Position numbers and translations under genes: made by a program. Below, piece after piece: positions 54,851-63,515 of a DNA stretch of 64,000 nucleotides. Position 1 is the stretch's first letter. Every line of letters begins with the position of its first letter. Source of the stretch: Hymenobacter sp. GOD-10R (GTDB taxonomy: Bacteria; Bacteroidota; Bacteroidia; Cytophagales; Hymenobacteraceae); assembly GCF_035609205.1 (NCBI RefSeq), contig NZ_CP141184.1, forward strand, positions 4,781,001-4,845,000, given 5' to 3'. The notes under the pieces are model-generated. The model saw only the letters and a list, made by a program, of their open reading frames with translations, was not told where the DNA came from and searched no databases.

Positions 54851-55237
54851 ATGAAAATCCTTTCATCTTTCCTGCTGGCCGCAGCCATGCTTTTCACTGT
54901 GTCGGCGGCCAATGCCCAAGATATTGCTAAGGCAAAAGCGAAAGGCGCTGCCGAGCAAGTGCAGTTTAAGACGTCGGCTGTGTGCGACATGTGCAAAGCC
55001 CGTCTGGAGAAGTCGATGGCTTATGAAAAGGGCGTGCAGGCCGCTAATCTGGACGTAAAAAGCAAGCTGCTCACTGTAACGTACCGCCCCGATAAAACCA
55101 CCCCGGAAGCGCTGCTCACCGCCGTGCAGCGCACCGGCTACGACGCCGACGGGCAAACAGCCGATGCCCGTGCTTACGACCGTTTGCCCGACTGCTGCAA
55201 GAAAACAAACAATACCCACACGGATAGCGCCCACTAG
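54851..55237 (+). CDS. Periplasmic heavy-metal-associated (HMA) domain protein
   Basis: The 128-residue protein has a signal peptide (about 1-22, ANAQ). One HMA domain follows with the metal site CDMC near residues 45-48 and the family pattern ending LLTAVQRTGYDADG. A second Cys pair, DCCKK, lies near the C-terminus with His residues after it. HMA domains chaperone Cu(I) or similar ions. It follows the TonB receptor by 96 bases, and a perfect palindromic terminator closes the module. Confidence 0.88.
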   Translation: MKILSSFLLAAAMLFTVSAANAQDIAKAKAKGAAEQVQFKTSAVCDMCKARLEKSMAYEKGVQAANLDVKSKLLTVTYRPDKTTPEALLTAVQRTGYDADGQTADARAYDRLPDCCKKTNNTHTDSAH

Positions 55238-55258
55238 TGGGTAGCTAATGGTGCCACG

Positions 55259-55292
55259 CAAAAGCCCGAACCTAGCTAGGTTCGGGCTTTTG
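55259..55292. terminator. Perfect 34-base palindromic terminator
   Basis: 17-base arms without spacer, centred on CCTAGCTAGG and flanked by A4/T4. It lies 22 bases after the HMA gene and 30 bases before the end of the opposing gene (55323), so it can serve both. Confidence 0.88.
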
Positions 55293-55322
55293 TGTTGTAA
55301 AGTAGGCTTCTAGCAGGTTCCT

Positions 55323-55877
55323 TTAAGCGCGCGTCTCAACGGCAAATTCCAGCACAGCCTGAATAGACAGCGGCTTGGTTAAGCGGCGACGATTGATACC
55401 GGATATCTCCAAGGTAAAAGAATCTGTTCGTAGATAATCCAGCAGGTTAGGCCAATGCGGCACGTCCATGGCAATGCGGGTAGGCTCTAGCTCGTGGTTC
55501 GTGAACGAGGCAATAGACACTTTCCGATTATTAGCTGAAAGAAAACAGTTACCGGTGGCGAGGTTAGCCAACGACGAAACGCCACGCCGTCCTTCTTTAT
55601 TCTTGGAAAGCAAGCATTCGAGATAGCCGCTCCGCAGCGTAACGACGGTTACATCGTGCTGATCGAGTACCGTCAGGCATGGCAAAGACCCCGGCAATGT
55701 GGTTTCCGACAAATAAATCAGGTCCATATCGGGGTCAAGATGCTCGTTTATGGCGCGGGTACTCAAACCGAAGTTGGTGCGCAGGGAACGACGCAGGCCT
55801 TGGGTAGGATCAATCGTGAGTACGGCGGCAAGTGTGATGGGGGGTGGCACTACAGGCACCATGAGCAACGGTTTCAT
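55323..55877 (-). CDS. Hypothetical 184-residue protein
   Basis: The protein has no signal peptide or clear motif. The middle (MDLIYLSETTLPGSLPCLTVLDQHDVTVV) and the end (TDSFTLEISGINRRRLTKPLSIQAVLEFAVE) suggest an alpha/beta fold. The segment around residues 18-40 (LTIDPTQGLRRSLRTNFGLSTRAINEHL) could form a helix-rich element. It is divergent from the response-regulator gene at 56135, with a 257-base gap between them. I cannot assign a family. Confidence 0.55.
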   Translation of the reverse strand: MKPLLMVPVVPPPITLAAVLTIDPTQGLRRSLRTNFGLSTRAINEHLDPDMDLIYLSETTLPGSLPCLTVLDQHDVTVVTLRSGYLECLLSKNKEGRRGVSSLANLATGNCFLSANNRKVSIASFTNHELEPTRIAMDVPHWPNLLDYLRTDSFTLEISGINRRRLTKPLSIQAVLEFAVETRA

Positions 55878-56134
55878 ATGCTGGCAAATAGGTAGGTCAG
55901 CACCCGACCTAAAAGCTTTCAGAACTAGCCCGAAATCAATCAGCGGTACTGCATGCAGAACAGGTCACCACATTAACGAATCTTTGAGGCCTAAGTTACT
56001 TAAGTAGAACAACATGCGTTAAAAATATACCAAGACCAGTATAGAGCCTATTAAGGCAGTATTATTGGCCGAAATGCAGCGTGTATGGGCACTATTGCTT
56101 ATCATAGCGCTTACCTCTGCTAAGTACGTCCTTT

Positions 56135-56845
56135 ATGAAAATTACCTGCGCGCTACTCGATGATGATCCACTAACCTTGGATCTACTCAGTAGCTACATT
56201 GCCCTGACTGATGTGCTGGAGCTAAAAGCCACCTTCAGCGATTCGCTTGACGCACACGCATTTCTTGCGCAGGAGCAAGTACAGGTTCTTTTTCTTGATG
56301 TGGCGATGCCTAAGCTCAACGGCTTGGAGCTGATTCGCACCTTGCGCCACCCACCACTGGTTGTTCTCCTGACAGCTTATCCGCAATACGCTCTGGAGGC
56401 TTTCGATCTGGATGTCGTTGATTATCTGCTCAAACCTATCACCATGGAGCGCTTTCTGCGGGCCGTCACGAAGGTCAGCAACTTGGTTCGAGGACAGACA
56501 GTAACCGCTGACACCGCCTTCTTTATTCGGGCCGATGCCCAGTACATACGCCTGTGTTACCAGCAAGTCTTGTTTATCGAAGCGCTAAAAGACTTCACAA
56601 AGCTGCATACTACCGACGGCAAGACGCACCTAACGCTGGTTAACTTAAAGAATCTGGAGGAACAACTGCCATCGACTTTGTTCGTGCGCACGCATCGTTC
56701 TTACCTCATCAATACCCAGCACATCGAGTCAATTAATAACCTGGAAGTGCGCTTAGGCGGCTACACGCTACCCCTAGGGCAAACGTACCGGGAACAGGTC
56801 ACAGACCGGCTCGTCAACCGTTCGCTTATCCGGCGGCAACCTTAG
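56135..56845 (+). CDS. LytTR-family response regulator
   Basis: The 236-residue protein has a receiver domain (about 1-120) with acidic pair DDD near residues 9-11, the phosphoacceptor Asp in VLFLDVAMPKLNG near residue 58, the Thr in LLTAY and the Lys in LLKPI. A LytTR DNA-binding domain (about 140-232) follows, with FIEALKDFTKLHTTDGK and VRTHRSYLINTQHI. It activates or represses genes on phosphorylation. Its last 20 bases overlap the end of a histidine kinase gene on the other strand, so the likely partner is encoded tail to tail. Confidence 0.93.
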   Translation: MKITCALLDDDPLTLDLLSSYIALTDVLELKATFSDSLDAHAFLAQEQVQVLFLDVAMPKLNGLELIRTLRHPPLVVLLTAYPQYALEAFDLDVVDYLLKPITMERFLRAVTKVSNLVRGQTVTADTAFFIRADAQYIRLCYQQVLFIEALKDFTKLHTTDGKTHLTLVNLKNLEEQLPSTLFVRTHRSYLINTQHIESINNLEVRLGGYTLPLGQTYREQVTDRLVNRSLIRRQP

Positions 56846-57746
56846 GACGGGCGGGCACAGCCTCGGTAAGTGCATCCGTTGCACGCGGGATGGTGAAGCA
56901 AAAGGTAGTACCTAGCTCTGGTTGGGTTTGAAAGCTGAGCTGTCCACCGTTACGCTCCACAAATTCTTTGCATAGGCGCAGACCTAGACCAGTTCCTCGC
57001 TCGTCGGCCGTGCCGCTGGTCGTATGCAACTTAGCCTCACCGAAAATACGGAGCCGGTCTGCGTCCGTAATCCCGACGCCCGTGTCTGTCACGGCCACTT
57101 CCCAAAAGGCTCCTTTCGGCGCGGCAGCAATTCTAACTACGCCAAACTCTGGTGTAAACTTGATAGCATTGCTCAGTAGATTGCGCAGAACCAGCCGCGT
57201 CATGTCTGGGTCAGCCAAGCACATATAAGATTGCTCCAGCTCATTCTGCAAACTGATTCGTTTGCGCTTCGCTTCTACGCTAACCAAGGCGAGCGTTTCT
57301 ATCACTAGCTCGTTCAGCACGAGCTTTTTAGGGCGCGGGCGAACATCTTGCAAGTGAGCCGCCGACCAATTGAGTAGACTGTCAAGCAGCTGTAACGTGG
57401 TATCGAGGGTGTACGTCAGCTGCTCTTTGTGCGCCGCTAATCGTTCGATGGGGATGGTACCTAGGTCGAGCAGAGTGAGCAGCGAGTAGAGCGAGCCTAG
57501 CGGGCTGCGTACATCATGCGCCAAAGCACAAAAAAGCAAACTCTTCGTCTTGTTGAGCTGGGCTAGCTCTTCTTGCTGCTGGCGCAAGGCGGCTTGCTCT
57601 TGGCGGAGCGCACGGTTCTGTAGCCGTTGTCGGCGTAAGGCCCAAATCAACCCTAGCGCAACCAGCACCAGCAGCAAATCGCTCATCATCAATCCACTGC
57701 GCATTAAGGGCCACGGAGTCATAGAGAAGAGCGAAGCTAGCGGCAT
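56826..57746 (-). CDS. Sensor histidine kinase (HisKA/HATPase)
   Basis: The 306-residue protein has one N-terminal membrane helix (about 20-38) and a coiled coil rich in Arg/Gln (about 38-68). The HisKA box CALAHDVRSPLGSLYSLL has the phosphorylated His near residue 77. A HATPase domain carries NAIKFTPEFGVVRI (N box), VTDTGVGI (G1) and GTGLGLRLCKEFVERNGG (G2). It has no periplasmic sensor domain, so the signal is cytoplasmic or membrane-borne. The start is 3 bases after the crtW stop on the same strand, so it is probably co-transcribed with carotenoid genes. Confidence 0.92.
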   Translation of the reverse strand: MPLASLFSMTPWPLMRSGLMMSDLLLVLVALGLIWALRRQRLQNRALRQEQAALRQQQEELAQLNKTKSLLFCALAHDVRSPLGSLYSLLTLLDLGTIPIERLAAHKEQLTYTLDTTLQLLDSLLNWSAAHLQDVRPRPKKLVLNELVIETLALVSVEAKRKRISLQNELEQSYMCLADPDMTRLVLRNLLSNAIKFTPEFGVVRIAAAPKGAFWEVAVTDTGVGITDADRLRIFGEAKLHTTSGTADERGTGLGLRLCKEFVERNGGQLSFQTQPELGTTFCFTIPRATDALTEAVPARPKVAAG

Positions 57747-57749
57747 AGG

Positions 57750-58478
57750 CTATTTGGTTTGCCAAAGCCGCCACCAAGGTAGGTACGGCTGGTCGTGGTG
57801 CTCGTAATGATACCCAAAAAAGTAACAGCTCAAAAAAGCCCACAGGTGGTGCCGAAGTTGCGTGCGCGATTTGTGCGTGTTATCGGGGGCGTGTTCGCCG
57901 CGGTGGGGCAAGTAAGTGCCAAAGAAGAACAGCTGCACGGTAGCTAGCACTGCTGGTACCATCCAGAAGGCGATAACATTCGCCATTGGAAAGAACAGCT
58001 TCAGCACGTTGTAGGTAATGGCCATCAGCACGACTTGCCACCACGTTACGTAGTTCCAGGCGAAGCGCGCTAGCCACGGCAGAAAACCGGGGTGCTTGCC
58101 ATCATGAAAATCAGGGTCCTCTTCCGTCGCGACGTGGCGGTGGTGCTGGTGATGCTTGGGCAGCATCCTAGGAAACCAATTATAGGCAAATAGCAACGCG
58201 GTGACAGTACCGATACCATTGTTCAGGCGCTTGTCGGTGCTTACCACACCATGCATGGCGTCGTGGGCGGTAATGAACAGGCCGGTGTAAAGGTGCGTTT
58301 GCACTAAGGCGAGCAGGTAAGGCCACGGCGTTGCCCAGTCAGGCTGGTAGAAACCGAGCAGAAACGTAAGCAGACCCGTCCATAACGCAATAATCGTCAG
58401 CGCAACCACTACACCTTTGCCGTGTAGAGGCTGGGGCTTCACGCGCTTTTGCGTTATGGCAGATTGGGTAGCTAGCAT
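57750..58478 (-). CDS. crtW: Beta-carotene ketolase (CrtW type)
   Basis: CrtW adds keto groups at C4/C4' of beta-rings, giving echinenone- or canthaxanthin-like pigments; it is a di-iron membrane oxygenase. From ATG 58476-58478 the protein has 242 residues, the usual CrtW length. His motifs are HDAMHG, HHQHHRHVATEEDPD and YHYEHHDQPYLPWW, with FFFGTYLPHRG before the last one. The longer frame reaching 58625 would run into ispH and has no family support. It follows ispH by 73 bases and precedes the kinase by 3. Confidence 0.9.
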   Translation of the reverse strand: MLATQSAITQKRVKPQPLHGKGVVVALTIIALWTGLLTFLLGFYQPDWATPWPYLLALVQTHLYTGLFITAHDAMHGVVSTDKRLNNGIGTVTALLFAYNWFPRMLPKHHQHHRHVATEEDPDFHDGKHPGFLPWLARFAWNYVTWWQVVLMAITYNVLKLFFPMANVIAFWMVPAVLATVQLFFFGTYLPHRGEHAPDNTHKSRTQLRHHLWAFLSCYFFGYHYEHHDQPYLPWWRLWQTK

Positions 58479-58551
58479 GTTCTGATCTATCGTTTCTGGT
58501 AGCACCTCTTGGGATTCATTGCAGTGTTTTACTGCGCGCGATGCTACTCCG

Positions 58552-59400
58552 TTACAGCTTGAGCAAAGCGTCGCGCACGTTTTCCATGAGCCACATGGGC
58601 GTGCTAGTGGCTCCGCAGATACCAACAGACTGTCCGGCCTGAAACCAGTCGGACTGAATTTCTTCTACTTTAGAAATAAAGTGCGTATTCGGATTGGTAT
58701 CCTTGCACACCTGGTAAAGTACCTTGCCGTTACTACTTTTCGTACCAGACACAAATACAATCTGGTCGAACTGGGCCGCAAACCGACGCAAGTCTTTGTC
58801 CCGGTTGCTCACCTGCCGACAGATCGTATCGTTGGCTGACACCGAGTAGCCGCGCTGCTCAAGCTCCCCTTTGATCCGGTAAAAAGAATCGGTGCTCTTT
58901 GTGGTCTGGCTGTAGAGCGTCACGTTGCTGGGCAATTCATGGCGCAACAACTCCTCTAGGTTTTCAAACACGACGGCATTACCACTGGTCTGCCCTAACA
59001 AGCCCCGCACCTCGGCATGACCATGCTTGCCGTAGATGAAGATCTGCTCCTGCTTATCGTAGCTGGTTTTGATGCGGTTTTGCAGCTTGAGTACTACCGG
59101 ACACGAAGCATCAATCAGTGTTAGGTTGTTCTCTAGAGCGGTCTGATACGTGCAAGGTGGTTCGCCATGCGCCCGAATCAGCACAGCTTCATCGCGCAGC
59201 TGCGAAAACGTATTGTAGTCAATAATACGCAGGCCCTGCTTTTCGAGGCGCTCCACTTCTTCATCGTTGTGCACGATGTCGCCCAGGCAATATAAATAGC
59301 CCTGTTCTTGCAGAATATCCTCGGCCATCTGAATGGCATAAATGACGCCGAAGCAGAAGCCGGAATTGGGGTCGATACGGACGCTCAGTTGGTGCGGCAT
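58552..59400 (-). CDS. ispH: 4-hydroxy-3-methylbut-2-enyl diphosphate reductase
   Basis: IspH (LytB) makes IPP and DMAPP in the last step of the MEP pathway using a [4Fe-4S] cluster. The 282-residue protein has the three cluster Cys in SGFCFGV, DASCPVVLKL and GICGATSTP. Other family features are LIRAHGEPP, the His in GKHGHAEVRGLLG and NDTICRQVSNRD. It supplies the C5 units for the neighbouring carotenoid genes, which explains its place in the pigment locus. Confidence 0.95.
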   Translation of the reverse strand: MPHQLSVRIDPNSGFCFGVIYAIQMAEDILQEQGYLYCLGDIVHNDEEVERLEKQGLRIIDYNTFSQLRDEAVLIRAHGEPPCTYQTALENNLTLIDASCPVVLKLQNRIKTSYDKQEQIFIYGKHGHAEVRGLLGQTSGNAVVFENLEELLRHELPSNVTLYSQTTKSTDSFYRIKGELEQRGYSVSANDTICRQVSNRDKDLRRFAAQFDQIVFVSGTKSSNGKVLYQVCKDTNPNTHFISKVEEIQSDWFQAGQSVGICGATSTPMWLMENVRDALLKL

Positions 59401-59669
59401 AGCTTCCTAACCGCAAAACCCGGCAGAAGGTTGTGGGTCTTAGCCTAGAAGTGAGAAGTTTATATTTGAGCTCACTAAAGTTCAGCTTAGTTTGCCCTAA
59501 AAACGCCGAAAACAGTACCTTACGAGCACTTAATTATACTTTTCCACGGCCCAATTTAACACTGCGCTACGCGGCACTTCTACGCACAAAGCGTCCCCTG
59601 CGATGTTATGCTTCATTGTCCCTGTAGGCTATCCTCATGGCCTACTACAGGAGACTTCCAAAGTAAGCT
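59401..59669. other. Intergenic region before ispH
   Basis: A gap of 269 bases between ispH and the 193-residue hypothetical. A TATATTTG at 59461-59468 on the plus strand matches the -7 consensus but has no TTG at suitable distance and no plus-strand gene after it. No RNA gene was recognised. Confidence 0.35.
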
Positions 59670-60251
59670 TTATCGGTCTTTGATGTTATCTAATTTTTGC
59701 GCCTCTGCGGGACTCACCTTGCCGTGCGTGCGCAAGTACGTGCGGATAGTCCTGAAGCCTTCCGGATCGAGGCCGGAATGCGGATGGTTCAGCACGCTCG
59801 TGAGCAGTAGGTGGCGGTCCTCGTCGATATGTTTACTCAATCCTAAGAAGCTAGGTAAGTTCGTTTCTACACTAAAGCGCAGGTAGCGAATTTCGGCGTT
59901 CTTAGGGTTCAGCGCTACAGCTTGTTCAAAGGTATGAGTAGCCGCCTGCACGTACCGGAGCTTATCCAACAAGGAGGCGTCGCGGGCCTTGATGGCTTCG
60001 GCGGCGCCTTTGTAACCCAATACCACCGGGTCGTGCTGGTCGTAGCTAGCCATAAGCTGGTAGAACTTCTCACCGGCGGTTTCGTCGGTAGCGGCTTGCT
60101 GGTAATGCTGCCGGAGCGCAGCGAGGCGGTAAGGGGAAGAAGTAGACAAGGGGCTGAAATAGTAGACAGGCGAGCTGGATGGAGCTACTGATAGGCTAGG
60201 CCCTCGAAAAGAGCAGAGGAGCAGCGCAATAGGAACAAATAGCAGCTTCAC
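59670..60251 (-). CDS. Exported helical-repeat hypothetical protein in the carotenoid locus
   Basis: The 193-residue protein, starting with GTG at 60249-60251, has a signal peptide (about 1-22). A helical domain with TPR-like features follows (FYQLMASYDQHDPVVLGYKGAAEAIKARDAS ... THTFEQAVALNPKNAEIRYLRFSVETNLPSFLG). It has no Cys. It lies 18 bases after crtB on the same strand, which suggests co-transcription. A scaffold or envelope role is possible, but no function can be stated. Confidence 0.7.
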   Translation of the reverse strand: MKLLFVPIALLLCSFRGPSLSVAPSSSPVYYFSPLSTSSPYRLAALRQHYQQAATDETAGEKFYQLMASYDQHDPVVLGYKGAAEAIKARDASLLDKLRYVQAATHTFEQAVALNPKNAEIRYLRFSVETNLPSFLGLSKHIDEDRHLLLTSVLNHPHSGLDPEGFRTIRTYLRTHGKVSPAEAQKLDNIKDR

Positions 60252-60269
60252 GCAGTCATAGTTTCGTTG

Positions 60270-61112
60270 TCAGATAGCCCGTAGGCGATATCGAAAGTAC
60301 GAACCCATGAGCAATAAAAGTTTCGTATTGTCAGGAACGCGCACCCGTTCCCCGAGAATTCGGGCGGCTGGTAGCTGCTTAATCTTATGAAAAAGCTTCA
60401 GATAATATACGTAAGCTAGGTACACACCTAGACGTGCGGCGCGCGGCAACTGCACAATGCCAGCATACGCCGCATCAAAATCAGCCCGAATATCCGCTTC
60501 AATCTCACGCTTCGTGGCATCATCGAACCGCTCATACACGACGCCTGGAAAATATACTCGGCCACGCTCCTCGTAGTCGGAGCGGATATCGCGCAGGAAG
60601 TTCACCTTCTGAAACGCCGACCCTAGCCGACGCGCCGGTTCGCGCAGGCGCTCAAACATGGCCTTGTCGCCCTCGCAGAAAATGCGCAGGCACATAAGCC
60701 CCACGACTTCCGCCGAGCCATAGATGTATTCCTCGTACAGCGACTGATTGTAGCGGTTGTCTTCCAAGTCCATCTCCATGCTCCGCAAAAAAGCATCGAT
60801 GAACTCCCGATCGATGCCATAACGGTGTACCATGAGCTGAAACGCGTGCAGCACCGGGCTCAGGCTAAAGCGCATGGCTAAGGCCTCATCGGTCTGCCGT
60901 TTGAAGTCGGCGAACAAGGCGGCTTTGTCGTGGTCGTGAAACGTATCCACGATTTCGTCGGCCCAGCGCACAAAGCCATATACCGCGTACACGGGCAGGT
61001 GAAAGCGCCGGTCGAGCGTGCGAATGCCCAAGGTAAACGACGTGCTATAGCGGGCAGTAATCAGCTTGCTGCACGCTAGGCTGGTGTCATTGAAAAGGGC
61101 AACGTGGTCCAC
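60270..61112 (-). CDS. crtB: Phytoene synthase
   Basis: CrtB joins two geranylgeranyl diphosphates to make phytoene, the first committed carotenoid step. The 280-residue protein has the Asp-rich motifs GFVRWADEIVDTF near residue 48 and LRDIRSDYEERGRVYFP near residue 174. The N-terminal CSKLITARYSTSFTLGI and RRLGSAFQKVNFLRD are also typical of squalene/phytoene synthases. It starts with GTG at 61110-61112, after crtI and before the exported hypothetical. Confidence 0.94.
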   Translation of the reverse strand: MDHVALFNDTSLACSKLITARYSTSFTLGIRTLDRRFHLPVYAVYGFVRWADEIVDTFHDHDKAALFADFKRQTDEALAMRFSLSPVLHAFQLMVHRYGIDREFIDAFLRSMEMDLEDNRYNQSLYEEYIYGSAEVVGLMCLRIFCEGDKAMFERLREPARRLGSAFQKVNFLRDIRSDYEERGRVYFPGVVYERFDDATKREIEADIRADFDAAYAGIVQLPRAARLGVYLAYVYYLKLFHKIKQLPAARILGERVRVPDNTKLLLLMGSYFRYRLRAI

Positions 61113-61204
61113 GGGGCGGGTTTTGGAGGGTTAAGGTTGGGTACTCGGATGCGGAGAAAACCTAGGTACTACCATACGAACAAGCGACTAGCCAAGGTTC
61201 GTGA

Positions 61205-62695
61205 CTAGCGCACACTGTATTCCTTCTCAACTTCGCCGGCTACTACTTGGCCCGAGATGAGCGAGGGTGGCACGCCAGGACCGGGAACCGTAAGTTGGCC
61301 CGTAAAGTAAAGATTCTTTACCTTTTTACTTTTCAACGTTGGTTTCAGAATGGCGGTTTGTCGCAGCGTATTAGCTAAACCATACGCGTTGCCCTTGTAG
61401 CTGTGGTAGTCGGCAATGAAGTCGCGGTGAGCGTAGCTGCGCTTAAATACCACTGCATCGCGGATGCTCTGCCCGCAGTGCCGCTCCAAGCGTTCCATAA
61501 TCAGGTGATAATAATGCTCCCGGGTTTCTTCCGTGTCGGGTAAGTCGGGAGCCACGGGCATGAGCAGGAAGAGATTTTCGCAGCCTGCGGGTGCTACGCT
61601 CGGATCAGTTTTGGAAGGCGTGGAAGCGTAAAATAGCGGCTTGCTCGGCCACTGTGGCTGCTCGTAGATCTCGCGAGCATGACCCTCAAAATCTTCGTCA
61701 AAAAACAAGTTGTGGTGCTCTAGCCGGTCGAGGCGCTTGTTGATACCTAGGTAGAACAGCAACGACGAGGGCGCCAGCGTGCGCGAATCCCAGTACGCTT
61801 CGTCGTAGTGCCGGTACTCGGGGCGCAGTAACTGCTGCTCGGCATGGTGATAATCGGCGCCGGCTACTACCACGTCGGCGGGCCGAAAACCACCAGCTGT
61901 CATTACGCCGGTTGCGCGGCCATTTTCCACCTTAATCTCTTGCACCTCCTGGTTGTACTCCAGCGTCACGCCTTGCTCCTGCGCTAGCTTCACCATGCCC
62001 TCCACAATTTTGTGCATGCCACCCATTGGGTACCAAGTGCCGAGGGCTAGGTCAGCGTAGTTCATCAGCGAGTAGAGTGCGGGCGTGTTTTGGGGCGTAG
62101 CACCTAAAAACAGTACCGGAAACTCCATCAGCTTGAGCAGTTTTTCGTGCTTGAAAAACTTCCGTACGTGTTTGCTCATGCTCTGTAGCACATCGAGGCG
62201 TACCGCATCCACCAACAAGCGCGGATCGGCAAACTCCAGCAACGAACGCCCTGGCATGTGCACGAATTTGTTGATCCCTACTTCGTACTTATAGGCAGCT
62301 TGGCGCAGAAACTCATCCAGCCGCGCTGCACTGCCCAGCTCAATGCTTTCAAACAATTGGCGCAATGCAGGCATTTGGGCCGGAATGTTCACCGTATCAT
62401 TGCCCGCAAATACAACTTGGTAGGAAGGATCGAGGCGTACTAAGTCATAGTAATCGGCTACCCGGTGTCCAAATCGGCCGAAGTACTGTTCAAATACATC
62501 AGGCATCCAGTACCAGCTGGGGCCCATGTCATAGGTAAAACCTTCCGCTCGAAACACCCGCGCCCGGCCACCTGGTCCGGCATTTTTTTCCAGAATCGTA
62601 ACACGATAGCCGCGCTGGGCTAAAGAAGTTGCGGCGGCTAGGCCAGCAAAGCCAGATCCAATAACAAGTACTTGTTTGGGTTGTGAGGAGCTCAA
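61205..62695 (-). CDS. crtI: Phytoene desaturase
   Basis: CrtI is the FAD-dependent desaturase that converts phytoene to lycopene. The 496-residue protein has the FAD-binding start VLVIGSGFAGLAAATSLAQR, the GRARVF region and the C-terminal YFTGQLTVPGPGVPPSLISGQVVA characteristic of bacterial-type CrtI. The start is TTG at 62693-62695; no ATG is present near the FAD motif. It is the first pigment gene, followed by crtB after 92 bases. Confidence 0.95.
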   Translation of the reverse strand: MSSSQPKQVLVIGSGFAGLAAATSLAQRGYRVTILEKNAGPGGRARVFRAEGFTYDMGPSWYWMPDVFEQYFGRFGHRVADYYDLVRLDPSYQVVFAGNDTVNIPAQMPALRQLFESIELGSAARLDEFLRQAAYKYEVGINKFVHMPGRSLLEFADPRLLVDAVRLDVLQSMSKHVRKFFKHEKLLKLMEFPVLFLGATPQNTPALYSLMNYADLALGTWYPMGGMHKIVEGMVKLAQEQGVTLEYNQEVQEIKVENGRATGVMTAGGFRPADVVVAGADYHHAEQQLLRPEYRHYDEAYWDSRTLAPSSLLFYLGINKRLDRLEHHNLFFDEDFEGHAREIYEQPQWPSKPLFYASTPSKTDPSVAPAGCENLFLLMPVAPDLPDTEETREHYYHLIMERLERHCGQSIRDAVVFKRSYAHRDFIADYHSYKGNAYGLANTLRQTAILKPTLKSKKVKNLYFTGQLTVPGPGVPPSLISGQVVAGEVEKEYSVR

Positions 62696-62829
62696 GCGCG
62701 GAGATATAGGTGAGGTGGTAGCAAGCTACAAAGCCGAGCCTTACTTTGTTTTAGCGGCACACATTTCGCACGGCCGACCTAGGTACTACTTTGCTAGGTA
62801 GCCGCTATAGCTACAGCACGAAAACAAAG

Positions 62830-62872
62830 CAGCTCGCACCAATTTGGCGCGGAGCCAAGATGATGCGAGCTG
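62830..62872 (-). terminator. Possible terminator of the sigma factor gene
   Basis: CAGCTCGCA (62830-62838) and TGCGAGCTG (62864-62872) pair, with a second TTGGC/GCCAA stem inside. Read on the minus strand the hairpin is followed by CTTTGTTTTCG, a T-rich tail. A second GC-rich inverted pair (CGGGCCG ... CGGCCCG) lies between it and the gene end. Confidence 0.55.
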
Positions 62873-62968
62873 TGAAAAAACAACGGGCCGCAAGCGACGG
62901 GGCTTAAAGCCAATGTCACCTACGGCCCGCGATACGCCCAGGCGGCAGTTGTACTCTCTCCCTATTCC

Positions 62969-63484
62969 CTACACGCCCGGGGCGTATACCGTCAGCGCCT
63001 GTTTCAGTTCCTTGCGGGCAATGTGAATTCTATTCTTCACCGTACCAATCGGAATTTGCAGCTTTTCCGCAATTTCCAGGTACTTATACCCGATATAGTA
63101 CATCATAAACGGCGTTCGATAGTCAGCACTCAAGTTGGCAATAGCCTCATTAATATCTGTTACTACGAAATCACTGGTAGCACCGTTGTGCGTAATGTAA
63201 TTCTCGTCCGTATTGAAGTACTGAAAGTACTCCGTGCTATCAATATTACTATTGCGCTTAGTAATCTTGTTGTAGTTGTTGATGAAGGTGTTGCGCATGA
63301 TGGTATACAACCACGCCTTCAAATTGGTGCCCGCTTTAAATTTATCTTTATTAAGCAAGGCCTTCAACAATGTTTCTTGTACTAGGTCTTTAGCGTCGTC
63401 AGCGTCGCGGGTCAAGTTCATGGCCACGGGCTTTAGAGAGTAAGAAATCTTTTGTACCTGATCTGTGAATTCCAAAGAGGTCAT
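62969..63484 (-). CDS. ECF-type RNA polymerase sigma factor
   Basis: The 171-residue sigma factor has region 2 (DADDAKDLVQETLLKALLNKDKF ... LKAWLYTIMRNTFINNYNK). Region 4 has a helix-turn-helix (YKYLEIAEKLQIPIGTVKNRIHIARKELKQAL). No anti-sigma factor gene is adjacent. Its place directly upstream of crtI on the same strand, with 273 bases between, suggests it controls the carotenoid genes, as sigma factors do in several light- or stress-induced pigment loci. It ends at TAG 62969-62971. Confidence 0.92.
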   Translation of the reverse strand: MTSLEFTDQVQKISYSLKPVAMNLTRDADDAKDLVQETLLKALLNKDKFKAGTNLKAWLYTIMRNTFINNYNKITKRNSNIDSTEYFQYFNTDENYITHNGATSDFVVTDINEAIANLSADYRTPFMMYYIGYKYLEIAEKLQIPIGTVKNRIHIARKELKQALTVYAPGV

Positions 63485-63515
63485 ACTGTCTAGCTTTTTG
63501 TGGCAAAAGGTTAAA

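Noticed and set aside
58479..58625. N-terminal extension of CrtW by 49 residues
   Set aside because: The extension reads into the end of ispH, is Cys-rich and unlike CrtW; the ATG at 58478 gives the normal family length.
59461..59468. Plus-strand TATATTTG as a promoter for a small RNA
   Set aside because: No TTG lies 17-23 bases upstream, and no terminator or structured RNA follows on that strand.
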